Shown here: positions 24,131 to 33,229 of the stretch, one piece after another
Numbering within the stretch: the stretch's first letter is position 1
Layout of the letters: every line of letters begins with the position of its first letter
Assembly: GCF_000159955.1 (NCBI RefSeq)
Contig: NZ_GG695970.1
Span: forward strand, 1 to 48,142
Direction of reading: 5' to 3'
DNA length: 48,142 bases
Source of the DNA: Paenibacillus sp. oral taxon 786 str. D14
GTDB taxonomy: Bacteria > Bacillota > Bacilli > Paenibacillales > Paenibacillaceae
The notes under the pieces: model-generated
Database searches by the model: none
The model's input: only the letters and a program-made list of their open reading frames with translations
What the model was told of the DNA's origin: nothing
Translations under genes and position numbers: made by a program

Positions 24131-25525
24131 ATGAAAAGCTTTCGCTTCAAAAGTATTCTGCTGCTCATGGCAGCGTTGTTGATCGTTATAGCCGGATGCG
24201 GCGGGAATACGAATAACGCAGGAAGCAGCACGGCAACAGGGGGAACCAATACTCGCGGTGAAGATTCGGCCAGCGCCAGTTCTGGGAAGAAGCCGGTGCA
24301 TCTAACCTGGTGGCACTCGATGTCGGGGGCGGGGGAGAAGGCGATTAACGGGCTAGTCTCGGATTTCAATGCCAGCCAATCCGATATTGAGGTCGAAGCG
24401 GTATTCCAAGGAAGTTACGACGAAAGCTTAAATAAGTTGAAAGCTTCACTTGGCTCAAAAAGCGGCCCGGACCTGATCCAGGTGTACGAGATCGGCAGCA
24501 AATTTATGATCGACTCCAAGGCGATCACGCCGGTGCAGAAGTTTATTGATGAGGATGGCTACGACCTCTCGCAGTTAGAGCCTAACATTATTCGCTACTA
24601 CACGATCGGCGGCCAATTAAACGCAATGCCTTTTAATACTTCCAACCCGATTCTCTACTACAACAAGGACGCTTTCAAAGCGGCCGGACTCGATCCTAAA
24701 AACCCGCCGAAAACGTTCGAGGAGTTTGAAGCGGCAGCTACCGCATTGACCAAGAAGGGGCAGCCAGGCGCTGCGATCGCCGTTTATGCCTGGCTCATCG
24801 AGCAGTGGTTTGCTAGCCAAAATGCCGATTACGTGAATAACGGCAATGGGCGTGAAGGGGATGCCACCGAGTCGCTGCTCGCATCGGAGGCGGGCGTGAA
24901 CATACTGGAATGGTGGAAAAGGATGGTGGACAATGGGGTGGTAGCCAATCTGGGCCGCAAAACCGATGATACGGACGCCGCCTTTGCTGCAGGCCAAGTG
25001 GCCATTACCCTAAATTCAACTGCGGCGCTGCGTAACATCGTGGGAGCGGTTGGCGACAAATTCGAAGTAGGCACCGCCTTCCTGCCAAGACCAGCCAGCG
25101 CCAAAGAAGGCGGCGTGATCATTGGCGGCGCCAGCTTGTATATCATGAACAACAAATCGGAAGAACAGCAAAAAGCGGCCTGGGAATTTATCAAATATGT
25201 AACCTCCCCGGCTGCGCAGGCGAAATGGAGCGTAAACACCGGCTACTTCCCGATTACGAAGGCGGCTTACGACGAGCAGGTGCTGAAGGATAATATGGTG
25301 AAATATCCGCAATTCCAAACCGCCGTAGATCAGTTGCATGCGTCGACCGAATCTACAGCAACCTCCGGTGCGGTTATGGGCGTCTTCCCGGAAGCGCGGC
25401 AATTCGTGGAAGCGGCAATTGAGGAAGTGCTGAACGGACAAAAAGCTCCGAAGCAGGCGCTGGAAGACGCCGCCAAGCAAATTACCGAGAAGATCAGGCA
25501 GTATAATGTAACGGTGCGAAAATAA
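24131..25525 (+). CDS. ugpB: Lipoprotein substrate-binding protein UgpB
   Basis: A 464-residue extracellular binding protein. A lipobox ends VIAGC, so it is lipid-anchored after cleavage before that Cys. The mature part follows E. coli UgpB closely: LTWWHSMSGAGEKAINGLVS, DLIQVYEIGSKFMIDSKAI, FNTSNPILYYNKDAFKAAGL and IIGGASLYIMNNKSEE. It should bind glycerol-3-phosphate or a glycerophosphodiester. It lies 39 bp after ugpE. Binding protein placed last is unlike E. coli ugpBAEC. A strong terminator follows. Confidence 0.92.
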   Translation: MKSFRFKSILLLMAALLIVIAGCGGNTNNAGSSTATGGTNTRGEDSASASSGKKPVHLTWWHSMSGAGEKAINGLVSDFNASQSDIEVEAVFQGSYDESLNKLKASLGSKSGPDLIQVYEIGSKFMIDSKAITPVQKFIDEDGYDLSQLEPNIIRYYTIGGQLNAMPFNTSNPILYYNKDAFKAAGLDPKNPPKTFEEFEAAATALTKKGQPGAAIAVYAWLIEQWFASQNADYVNNGNGREGDATESLLASEAGVNILEWWKRMVDNGVVANLGRKTDDTDAAFAAGQVAITLNSTAALRNIVGAVGDKFEVGTAFLPRPASAKEGGVIIGGASLYIMNNKSEEQQKAAWEFIKYVTSPAAQAKWSVNTGYFPITKAAYDEQVLKDNMVKYPQFQTAVDQLHASTESTATSGAVMGVFPEARQFVEAAIEEVLNGQKAPKQALEDAAKQITEKIRQYNVTVRK

Positions 25526-25542
25526 TCTTACATTTAGTAGTC

Positions 25543-25570
25543 AAGCCGGGAGATGTCCCGGCTTTTTTTT
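25543..25570 (+). terminator. Terminator of the ugp operon
   Basis: Perfect 9-bp stem AAGCCGGGA / TCCCGGCTT with a 4-nt loop and eight T. Confidence 0.92.
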
Positions 25571-25581
25571 ACGTGGGAAGC

Positions 25582-25775
25582 TTAACTGTAAATCCTACAG
25601 CTAATTTCTAACATTCTCCTCGTGTTCAGAAAATAACAGTAAATCCTACCGTTAATTTTGAGGAAATGTGCACTTCTGGGGAAAACCGCCTGAAATAACG
25701 TTACTTTTTCCAGTTAATTAAGCTAAAACAGCGGTTTGGCTTCAAAATAACAGTAGGATTTCCAGTTAGTTGTCT
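25582..25775. repeat. Intergenic palindromic repeat cluster, type B (AACAGTAAATCCTAC)
   Basis: In the 324-bp gap 25526-25849 there is no gene but four related units: AACTGTAAATCCTACAG, AACAGTAAATCCTACCG, AACGTTACTTTTTCCAG and, inverted, AACAGTAGGATTTCCAG. Each is followed by TTAATT-like sequence and is itself an imperfect inverted repeat. AAACCGC (25683-25689) and GCGGTTT (25731-25737) enclose one unit. Units differ in sequence from repeat types A and C. Confidence 0.7.
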
Positions 25776-25849
25776 CATTTCCCCGAGCAGAGAGATCGGC
25801 AACCGATATTATTCAAACATAAGCCGGGAGGCAGCCTGCAATATGCAGC

Positions 25850-27061
25850 TTACCTCGGCGCCGTCACCTTCGGCCGGGCGTACAGCTTCACGCGCACCCA
25901 GAGCATATTAATCAGCAGCAGGATGCCGGAGATCACAAACAAGCCCTCGATGCCGATGTACCCGGCGAGAAAGCCGCCAATCAGCGAACCCATCATGTTG
26001 CCGAGGGCGAGGGTACTGCTGTTAAACCCAAATGCCCGGCTCTCCATGCCGTCCGGGGTATAATAGCGGATCAGCGCATTGACGCTAGGCAGCAATCCGC
26101 CCATGAACACGCCCATCAGGAACCGAACAGCGATCAGCTGCCATACCGTCTGCACGAACGCCTGCGGGATCAGCGTGGCCGCCGCTCCAATCAGGCAATA
26201 GGTCAGAATGCGGTGGGCCCCCAGCTTGTCGCTGATTCTGCCGAGAACCGGCGAGGTAATCATATTGGAAATGCCCGTGACGGCGCTGACGAACCCGGCC
26301 CAGAACGCCACATCGGCGGTTTGTCCATGCAGCTTCTCTACATAGAGAGGCAGCAGCGACATCGGGCTCAGCATGGCGAACTGCAGCAAGAATGTTACGG
26401 CGAACAACGCGGTGAGCTGCGGTGTTTTGTTCAGCTCCAGGAAACCTTGCAACACAGAAGGCTGCGGCGTATGCAGCGCCTCCTCCCGGTCGAACTTCTC
26501 GCGTACGAAGAGGAGCGCCAGCATGGATGCGATAAACAGCAGCACCCCGGTAATGTAAAAAATCGGCCGAAATCCAATCTGCTCCGCCATAAGCCCGCCA
26601 ATCAAAGGTCCGAGGATCGTACCGGCCACGTTGCCGGACTGGATCGTGCCCATCGCAAAGCCCATCCGCTCCTTCGGCGCCGTACCTGAGATCAACGCGA
26701 CGGAAGCCGGATTAAAGCCGGAGATCGTCCCGTTCAGGAGCCGCAGGCCAAGTAGGTGCCACGGTTGGGTGGCGAAGCCCATCAACGTAATGACGATGGC
26801 CATGCCGAAGCCGGAGCGCAGCAGCATAATTTTGCGGCCGTATTTGTCGGCGAGCTTCCCCCATATCGGTTGAAAAATAAACGAAGTCGCGAAGTTAGCG
26901 GCAAAAATCATTCCTGCCCACAGCCCAATCGCCTGCTCTCCCTGCACGTGCAAATCCCGCGCTAGGTACAGCGAGAGAAACGGTGTAATCATCGTCATCC
27001 CGGCGTTGACCAGAAACTGCCCGAACCAAAGCACAATGAGATTAATCTTCCAGGTATTCAA
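25850..27061 (-). CDS. MFS drug exporter (Bmr/TetA type)
   Basis: A 403-residue 12-segment transporter. It has the MFS loop 2-3 motif GKLADKYGRKIMLLRSG and the antiporter motif C region around GPLIGGLMAEQIG in segment 5, typical of proton-driven drug exporters. I start at TTG 27061, giving MNTWKINLIVLWFGQFLVN, because AAAGGAAG lies 11 bp upstream. A 34-residue longer frame begins with an ATG but its extra residues look unlike an MFS N-terminus. The substrate is unknown. Confidence 0.85.
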   Translation of the reverse strand: MNTWKINLIVLWFGQFLVNAGMTMITPFLSLYLARDLHVQGEQAIGLWAGMIFAANFATSFIFQPIWGKLADKYGRKIMLLRSGFGMAIVITLMGFATQPWHLLGLRLLNGTISGFNPASVALISGTAPKERMGFAMGTIQSGNVAGTILGPLIGGLMAEQIGFRPIFYITGVLLFIASMLALLFVREKFDREEALHTPQPSVLQGFLELNKTPQLTALFAVTFLLQFAMLSPMSLLPLYVEKLHGQTADVAFWAGFVSAVTGISNMITSPVLGRISDKLGAHRILTYCLIGAAATLIPQAFVQTVWQLIAVRFLMGVFMGGLLPSVNALIRYYTPDGMESRAFGFNSSTLALGNMMGSLIGGFLAGYIGIEGLFVISGILLLINMLWVRVKLYARPKVTAPR

Positions 27062-27206
27062 TTGTGCTTTCACTTCCTTTCGCTGGGATTCTAGGATGCG
27101 AGAAACCAGATCAGAGTTATACCAGTATACACCATTGAAAACCGGGTCCGGGGCATTCTTCATAGCATCTTCATCCGATTGTCATAGGTTCGCCACGTTG
27201 TGATAG

Positions 27207-27235
27207 TTGTTACTTATTTTTAAGTAGGGCATAAT
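27207..27235 (+). promoter_or_regulatory. Promoter of the hem operon
   Basis: TTGTTA, exactly 17 bp, CATAAT, about 80 bp before the hemE start. The spacer contains ACTTA-TTTT-TAAGT, a short inverted repeat that could bind a regulator. No known haem or iron box was recognised. Confidence 0.6.
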
Positions 27236-27314
27236 GTAAATTAGAATGTTTATAGTGTAGCTTTAATGATTTGTTATCAAAATTTGGTTTCTACGAGTAT
27301 TGGAGGCGTGCGGT

Positions 27315-28376
27315 TTGGTTTACAATGATCGCTTGATCCGGGCCCTGCGGAAGCAGGAGGTGGATCGCCTTCCGGTTTGGTACATGCGCCAGGCGGGCAG
27401 GTATGATCCCGATTACCGGAAAATCAAAGAGAAATACAGCTTATTGGAAATTTGCCGGCAGCCGGAGCTGGCGGCGGAAGTGACCATGATGCCCGTCCGT
27501 AAGCTTGGCGTGGACGCGGCTATTTTGTATTCCGACATTATGAATCCGGTTGCTTCGCTGGGCGTCAAATTCGACATCGTCAAAAATTTCGGTCCGGTCA
27601 TCGAACAACCGATCCGTACGCTTGCGGATATTGAGCGGCTTCGGCCTATCGACGTTCACAAGGATTTATCGCATATTTTGGAGACGATCGCGATTTTGGA
27701 CAAGGAACTGGATGTGCCGCTGATCACATTTGCCGGCGCGCCGTTTACGATTGCCAGCTACTTGATCGAAGGGCGGCCGTCCAAGAGCTACAGCCGCACC
27801 AAAGCGATGATGTATGGCGATCCGGAAGCTTGGTTCAAGCTGATGGACAAGCTGGGCGATATGGTGATCACCTACCTGCGGGCCCATGTGGAAAGTGGAG
27901 GCAAGGCGTTCCAACTGTTTGACAGCTGGGTGGGCGCGCTCGCTCCAAAAGATTTCCAGCGGTATGTACTCCCAACGATTACCCGTATTTTTGCCGAACT
28001 TCAGGATTTGGATGTACCTAAAATTTATTTTCCTGGCGTCAGCTCGGGAGAGCTGCTGCCGACGTTAACGGATATCGCTGCCGATGCCATTGGTCTTGAT
28101 TGGCGGGTATCGATCTCGGAAGGCCGGCGCCGGACGGGCGGAAAGTTTGCAATGCAAGGCAATTTGGACCCGTATGTGCTGACCGCGCCAATGGACGTCA
28201 TTAAGGCGCAGGCAAAGGAAATTATCGATGACGGCCTGAACGCCCCTGGATTTGTTTTTAACCTGGGCCACGGTCTGTTCCCGGAGGCCTCGCTGGATAA
28301 ACTGCGCGAGCTGACGGAATTCGTGCACGAATATTCTGCGGAAGCGATCGTGCATCAACCTGTACGGCGTGCGTAA
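27315..28376 (+). CDS. hemE: Uroporphyrinogen decarboxylase
   Basis: A 353-residue cytoplasmic enzyme that decarboxylates uroporphyrinogen III to coproporphyrinogen III. Signatures: the N-terminal VWYMRQAGRYDPDYRKIKEK, the catalytic AILYSDIMNP region (Asp), and GLDWRVSISEG. I start at TTG 27315 (MVYNDRLIRALR), which has GGAGG 8 bp upstream. A TTG 15 bp earlier overlaps that site. First gene of hemE-hemH-hemY, the coproporphyrin-dependent haem route of Firmicutes. Confidence 0.96.
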   Translation: MVYNDRLIRALRKQEVDRLPVWYMRQAGRYDPDYRKIKEKYSLLEICRQPELAAEVTMMPVRKLGVDAAILYSDIMNPVASLGVKFDIVKNFGPVIEQPIRTLADIERLRPIDVHKDLSHILETIAILDKELDVPLITFAGAPFTIASYLIEGRPSKSYSRTKAMMYGDPEAWFKLMDKLGDMVITYLRAHVESGGKAFQLFDSWVGALAPKDFQRYVLPTITRIFAELQDLDVPKIYFPGVSSGELLPTLTDIAADAIGLDWRVSISEGRRRTGGKFAMQGNLDPYVLTAPMDVIKAQAKEIIDDGLNAPGFVFNLGHGLFPEASLDKLRELTEFVHEYSAEAIVHQPVRRA

Positions 28377-28433
28377 GAATAAGCCGCATTGGATGAAGGA
28401 CACACAACTTTCAACTTGAGGTGAACTGATATC

Positions 28434-29375
28434 GTGAAAACAAAAATCGGAGTTTTGGTGATGTCTTACGGCACGCCGCAGAGCTTGGACCAGGTCGAGG
28501 CGTATTATACGCATATTCGGCGTGGACATCCCCCAACCGCGGAACAACTTCAGGAACTGGTCAGCCGGTATGAGGCGATTGTAGGCGGAGTGTTCCCGCT
28601 GCGTGCCAATACCGATAAGCAGGTCGCTGCTTTGCAGGAAACGTTGAACCGGATGTCTGCGGACATGGACGTCGAATTCATCTGCTATCAAGGATTAAAG
28701 CATGCTTATCCGTTTATTGAAGATGGTGTAGAGCAGATGGCGAAGGACGGCATCCGTGAGGCGATTGGCATCGTGCTCGCACCGCATTATTCCGTAATGA
28801 GCATCGGCGGGTATATCAAGCGGGCGCAAGCAAAAGCGGAGGAGCTGGGAGTGTCGGCACGCTTCGTGGAGAGCTATCATTTGCATCCGAAGCTGATCGA
28901 GGCTTTTGCCCAGCGCGTGTCCGCCAAGCTGGACCAGTTCGAGGAAGCCGGCGCATTGCGGGATGAGGTGAAAGTGCTGTTCAGCGCCCACAGCCTGCCG
29001 GAGAAAATCCTGCAAATGGGCGATCCTTACCGGGATCAATTGCTGGAGACCTCCCAAGCCGTCGCCGAGAAAGCCGGCGTGAAGAACTGGCAGTTTACGT
29101 GGCAAAGTGCCGGGCGTACCGCCGATCCGTGGCTCGGGCCGGATATTTTGGACACGCTGAAGGAATTAAGCGAGGAGCAGGTAGAGGACGTCCTGGTCGC
29201 TCCGGTCGGCTTCGTGTCGGACCATCTGGAAGTGCTGTACGATCTGGACATCGAAGCCAAAACGATCGCCAAAGAGCTGGATATGCGGCTGGAGCGGATC
29301 GAATCGCTGAACACCGAACCTTTGTATATGGAAGCGCTCAGCGACGTCATTATCAAATCTTGGGAAAAGAGATGA
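28434..29375 (+). CDS. hemH: Coproporphyrin III ferrochelatase
   Basis: A 313-residue cytosolic ferrochelatase (CpfC) that inserts iron into coproporphyrin III. Active-site His186 lies in FSAHSLPEKI and Glu266 in VGFVSDHLEVLYD. The soluble, short form without a [2Fe-2S] C-terminus is the Firmicute type. GTG start after GAGGTG. It is 57 bp behind hemE and 6 bp before hemY. Confidence 0.95.
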   Translation: MKTKIGVLVMSYGTPQSLDQVEAYYTHIRRGHPPTAEQLQELVSRYEAIVGGVFPLRANTDKQVAALQETLNRMSADMDVEFICYQGLKHAYPFIEDGVEQMAKDGIREAIGIVLAPHYSVMSIGGYIKRAQAKAEELGVSARFVESYHLHPKLIEAFAQRVSAKLDQFEEAGALRDEVKVLFSAHSLPEKILQMGDPYRDQLLETSQAVAEKAGVKNWQFTWQSAGRTADPWLGPDILDTLKELSEEQVEDVLVAPVGFVSDHLEVLYDLDIEAKTIAKELDMRLERIESLNTEPLYMEALSDVIIKSWEKR

Positions 29376-29381
29376 GAGGGC

Positions 29382-30806
29382 ATGCGTGATTCTTCACGTC
29401 AAGTGGTCATTATCGGCGGGGGGCTGACCGGTCTGTCCGCGGCCTTTTACATTCGGAAATTTTACAAGGAACGGGGTGTTACCCCGCAAATTACGCTGTT
29501 GGAGAAGGGGAGCTCCCTAGGCGGCAAAATTGAAACACTGGAGAAGGACGATTTTGTGATCGAGAAAGGTCCGGACTCTTTCCTGGCACGCAAGACGGCG
29601 ATGATTGATCTGGCGAAGGAGCTGGGGGTGGAAGGCGAACTCGTCTCGATGAATCCGGAGGCCAAGAAGACCTACATCGTCAGCGAAGGGAAGCTGCATC
29701 CGATGCCTTCTGGGCTGGTGCTGGGCATCCCGACAGAGCTGGGGCCATTCTTGCGCAGCGGTCTTGTCTCATGGAGTGGCAAAGCCCGGGCGATGCTGGA
29801 CCTCGTGATGCCGCCTCGGCTCAGCGAAGAGGATGAGTCGCTTGGCGCATTTATCGAGCGCCGGCTGGGTGCCGAAGTGCTGCAAAACATCACCGAGCCG
29901 CTGCTCGCGGGCATTTATGCTGGCGATACTTACCATCTCAGCCTGCAATCGACCTTCCCGCAGTTTGGCGAGGTGGAACGAGCTTACGGTAGTCTGATCA
30001 AAGGCATGATGTCTGGGAAGAAGCCTACGGAGACGCACACCGGCACTAAACGCAGCGCCTTCCTCACGTTCCGCAAAGGATTGAAGACGTTAGTGAACGG
30101 CTTAGTCGAGTCGCTGTCGGATGTGGATTGCCGCTTGCACACTGAGGTGGTGGAACTTCGTCGCACCGGAACGGAAGTGTATGAAGTTGTCCTTGCCTCG
30201 GGCGAGGTGATCCCAGCGGATGACGTGATCGTTACGGTGCCGGCGTTTGCCGCCGCCGAGCTGCTGCGGCCGTATGTGGATGTGGCCGCGCTGGACGCAG
30301 TGAACTACGTGTCCGTGGCTAACGTTGTCATGGCTTTTGATCGCAAGGACGTCACCGGCCAGTTCGACGGCTCAGGCTTCCTCGTGCCGCGCAAAGAAGG
30401 CATGAACATTACCGCCTGCACATGGACCGGCATCAAATGGCTGCACACGAGCCCGGACGACAAAATGCTGCTGCGCTGTTACGTCGGCCGCTCCGGCGAC
30501 GAGGAGAAGACGTTTTTGCCTGACGAGGAGCTGCTGGAGCTGGTGCTCGGCGATTTGAAACAGCTGATGAACATTACGGCTCGGCCGTTGTTCACAGAAA
30601 TTACCCGGCTGCCTAAATCGATGCCGCAGTATCCGGTGGGCCATCTGCAGCAGGTTGCGGAGCTGCGCAGCGAGCTCACGCAGAAGCTGCCCGGCGTATA
30701 TGCAACAGGAGCGGCGTTTTACGGCGTTGGTCTGCCTGACTGCATCAAGCAAGCGAAGGAGCTGGCGGAGCAAATGGCCGACCAGCTGAAGGTCGCTCAA
30801 GCTTAA
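29382..30806 (+). CDS. hemY: Coproporphyrinogen III oxidase (HemY/CgoX)
   Basis: A 474-residue FAD enzyme that oxidises coproporphyrinogen III to coproporphyrin III, the substrate of HemH. The Rossmann motif VVIIGGGLTGLSAAFYIRKF starts at residue 9. GGKIETL, the GPDSFLARK loop and the C-terminal VYATGAAFYGVGLPDCIKQA FAD-closing motif are present. Older annotations call it protoporphyrinogen oxidase. The start, ATG 29382, lies 6 bp after hemH. A terminator closes the operon. Confidence 0.95.
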   Translation: MRDSSRQVVIIGGGLTGLSAAFYIRKFYKERGVTPQITLLEKGSSLGGKIETLEKDDFVIEKGPDSFLARKTAMIDLAKELGVEGELVSMNPEAKKTYIVSEGKLHPMPSGLVLGIPTELGPFLRSGLVSWSGKARAMLDLVMPPRLSEEDESLGAFIERRLGAEVLQNITEPLLAGIYAGDTYHLSLQSTFPQFGEVERAYGSLIKGMMSGKKPTETHTGTKRSAFLTFRKGLKTLVNGLVESLSDVDCRLHTEVVELRRTGTEVYEVVLASGEVIPADDVIVTVPAFAAAELLRPYVDVAALDAVNYVSVANVVMAFDRKDVTGQFDGSGFLVPRKEGMNITACTWTGIKWLHTSPDDKMLLRCYVGRSGDEEKTFLPDEELLELVLGDLKQLMNITARPLFTEITRLPKSMPQYPVGHLQQVAELRSELTQKLPGVYATGAAFYGVGLPDCIKQAKELAEQMADQLKVAQA

Positions 30807-30845
30807 GGCGATGGCCGGCTAACCGCCCTGACATAGGACTTCCTG

Positions 30846-30886
30846 ACCCCTTGCCCGTAAAATAGGCGAGGGGTTCTATTTATTTC
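30846..30886 (+). terminator. Terminator of the hem operon
   Basis: 10-bp stem ACCCCTTGCC / GGCGAGGGGT (one G-U pair), 9-nt loop, then TTCTATTTATTT. Confidence 0.8.
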
Positions 30887-30903
30887 CTCAGACCTGATAT
30901 AAT
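30874..30903 (+). promoter_or_regulatory. Candidate promoter of the capA operon
   Basis: TTCTAT, 18 bp, perfect TATAAT. It overlaps the end of the hem terminator and lies about 85 bp before the ATG at 30991. Confidence 0.5.
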
Positions 30904-30990
30904 AAAATCAAACGGTCGGCTTTACAACGCGAAGGAAGGGGGACAGCGCCTTCCATCGTAACGATAGATCTATGCAAAAAGGAGTCCGTA

Positions 30991-32418
30991 ATGTACCCAC
31001 CAAGGTCGGAAAAATACAAGAAAAAACAGCAGGAAAAAAAGCGGCGTCAAAATCGGATTTGGCTGACGTTGAACTTGACTCTCATCACTTTAATTTTCGT
31101 GCTGGGAGCTTACTTTTATTTGGAGGAACGCACTGGTCAAGCGAGATTGGACTCGGGAACGGAGCAGCAGCTGCCAGGAGCTTGGGGAGACAACGGGTCA
31201 GTTGTTGGCGATACGACAAGCGAAGATGCTCCTAGCGTGCAGTCGGAGGACAACGATGCTGGGTCTGCAGGAACGGAAGACGAGAAGGGGCAGAAATCCA
31301 CGAACCCAGGTGAGAACGCATCCGGTGAAAATAACGCCGCCGTTACCGGCGACGAGGATCAAGAGGGAGCAGCGGATTTGCCGTCCAATGGTGGAGGCTT
31401 AAGCGAGGCAGACGGCAAAGGGGATCGGCTGTTGGTTCATTTTGCAGGGGACACCATGTTCTCCGGCAAAGTGGAGGAGCGGTTAGAGAAAGCGGGATAC
31501 GAGCTCCCGTATGAGTACGTGCGAGGATTATTCCAGAACGACGATTTAAGCGTTCTGAATTTGGAGACGCCGGTTACGACCGGCGGGGAGCCGGCGGAGG
31601 ACAAAACCTATGTGTTTAAATCGCCGCCAAAGGCGATTGGACCGATGGCTCAAGCCGGCGTGGACGCTGTGAATTTGGCGAACAACCATGTGTTAGACCA
31701 AGGGGTTTCCGGCCTCCTGGATACGATGAAAGCTTTGCGGCAGCAAAACGTGATGTATGTCGGGGCTGGCAAGAACAGTAAGGAAGCGTACGCCCCGGTT
31801 TATGTGGAACGCAGAGGGATTAAGATTGCCCTGTTTGGCTTCAGCCGGGTCGTCCCGGAGCCGGGATGGGTGGCCGGTGCGAACAAACCGGGCGTAGCCT
31901 CGGTCTATGCGCCGGAAGCTGCTTTGAACGCCATTCGGGCGGCGCGCAAAAACGCAGATCTCGTATTCGTGATCGCCCATTGGGGCAAGGAGCGGACGAC
32001 CAAGCTGGAGGAGCACCAGCAGAAGCTGGCGCACGCCTTCATTGACGCCGGGGCGGATCTGGTCATCGGCGGTCATCCGCATGTGATGCAAGGGCTGGAG
32101 CAATACAAAGGCAAATGGATTGCGTACAGTACGGGTAACTTTATTTTTACGAAATCAAAGGATCCGAAGACGTGGGAAACCGCAGTGTTTGCCGCTTCCT
32201 GCACACGCGACGGGGATTGCGATCTCAAGCTGATCCCGTTTCGTACAGAACTGGGCCAGCCCGTGCCGATGAGCGCCGAGGACGGAAACAAACTGTTGAA
32301 AGAAATCGAAGGCTTCTCGCCGGGGGTACGGATCTCGGAGGACGGAGATGTGAGCGCCTCGAAGACCGGGTGGATTCAAGAATCCGGTACTTCGCTGTTG
32401 GGGGATGACCAGACCTAA
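30991..32418 (+). CDS. CapA-family metallophosphatase-like protein (PgsA/CapA)
   Basis: A 475-residue membrane-anchored protein. A Lys/Arg-rich N-terminus (KYKKKQQEKKRRQ) precedes one membrane helix at about residues 24-43. A Glu/Ser/Gly/Asp-rich linker follows to about residue 145. The CapA domain carries LVHFAGDTMFSGKVEERL, VNLANNHVLDQG, FVIAHWGKE and IGGHPHVMQG, the metal-binding Asp/Asn/His set. In B. subtilis PgsA (CapA) takes part in poly-gamma-glutamate export, but no pgsB/pgsC genes are here, so this is a stand-alone homologue. It heads an apparent five-gene operon. Confidence 0.9.
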   Translation: MYPPRSEKYKKKQQEKKRRQNRIWLTLNLTLITLIFVLGAYFYLEERTGQARLDSGTEQQLPGAWGDNGSVVGDTTSEDAPSVQSEDNDAGSAGTEDEKGQKSTNPGENASGENNAAVTGDEDQEGAADLPSNGGGLSEADGKGDRLLVHFAGDTMFSGKVEERLEKAGYELPYEYVRGLFQNDDLSVLNLETPVTTGGEPAEDKTYVFKSPPKAIGPMAQAGVDAVNLANNHVLDQGVSGLLDTMKALRQQNVMYVGAGKNSKEAYAPVYVERRGIKIALFGFSRVVPEPGWVAGANKPGVASVYAPEAALNAIRAARKNADLVFVIAHWGKERTTKLEEHQQKLAHAFIDAGADLVIGGHPHVMQGLEQYKGKWIAYSTGNFIFTKSKDPKTWETAVFAASCTRDGDCDLKLIPFRTELGQPVPMSAEDGNKLLKEIEGFSPGVRISEDGDVSASKTGWIQESGTSLLGDDQT

Positions 32419-32455
32419 GTGGAAGGATCGTTTCCGATCAGAAGGAGGCGAGAGC

Positions 32456-33190
32456 ATGCGTAACCCATGTGTTGCTCATCGCGGTTTCTCAGGAATTGCT
32501 CCGGAGAACACGATGGCTGCGGTCCAGCTTGCCATGGAGCAGGAGGATGTCCACTGGATCGAAGTTGATGTACAATGTTCAAAGGACGGCGTGCCTTTGT
32601 TGATTCATGATTTTACGCTGAACCGCACGACAAACGGAAAGGGACCGGTGAAGGACAAGACTTGGGCGGAGCTGCAAACGCTGGATGCCGGGAGCTGGAA
32701 ATCCAAGGCTTACCGCGGGGAGCGGCTGCCAAGCCTCGATGAATTTCTCGATGCCGTCGCCGGACGGCTGCGGGTCAATCTGGAAATCAAGACCGAAGGG
32801 AACATGTACCCCGGGCTGGAGGAAAAGGTGGTCGCTGCGGTCAAACGGCGGCATATGGAGCATGAGGTGGTGCTGACTTCGTTTGAACCGCGGATCCTGG
32901 CGAAGCTCAAGGAGATCGGACGAGGAATCCGCACAGGGCTGATCATCGATCGGCAGCCCAAAGATTTGCTGTTGCGGCTGAAGCTGTTGCACTGTTCGTT
33001 CTTATCGATTTATTATCGGGCATTAACCGCAGAGCTGGCTGCCAAAGCGTTCAAACACGGCATTGAAGTGATGGCTTGGACGATGGATGATGTGAAGTCG
33101 CTGCGGAAGGTGGCGGCGATGCATCCTGACATCCTGCTCTGCACGAACCGGCCGGATGTTTGGCGCCAAGCGATCGTAACGGGAAAGTGA
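32456..33190 (+). CDS. Glycerophosphodiester phosphodiesterase
   Basis: A 244-residue cytoplasmic GDPD that hydrolyses glycerophosphodiesters to glycerol-3-phosphate and an alcohol. Key residues: VAHRGFSGIAPENTMAA (catalytic His, metal Glu), IEVDVQCSKDGVPLLIHDFT (Glu, Asp, His), and NLEIKTE. I start at ATG 32456, preceded by AAGGAGG; a reading 51 bp longer overlaps capA and lacks a site. It would use the kind of substrate imported by the ugp system 7 kb upstream. Confidence 0.93.
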   Translation: MRNPCVAHRGFSGIAPENTMAAVQLAMEQEDVHWIEVDVQCSKDGVPLLIHDFTLNRTTNGKGPVKDKTWAELQTLDAGSWKSKAYRGERLPSLDEFLDAVAGRLRVNLEIKTEGNMYPGLEEKVVAAVKRRHMEHEVVLTSFEPRILAKLKEIGRGIRTGLIIDRQPKDLLLRLKLLHCSFLSIYYRALTAELAAKAFKHGIEVMAWTMDDVKSLRKVAAMHPDILLCTNRPDVWRQAIVTGK

Positions 33191-33229
33191 AAATATCGAT
33201 TGGGAAACCATAATCCCCTGGAGGAGAAG

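Noticed and set aside
25582..25775. CRISPR array
   Set aside because: Units are short, diverged, partly inverted and unevenly spaced, without constant repeats or unique spacers of one length.
27062..27163. 34-residue N-terminal extension of the MFS exporter
   Set aside because: The extra residues do not look like an MFS N-terminus, while TTG 27061 has a good ribosome site and gives a typical start.
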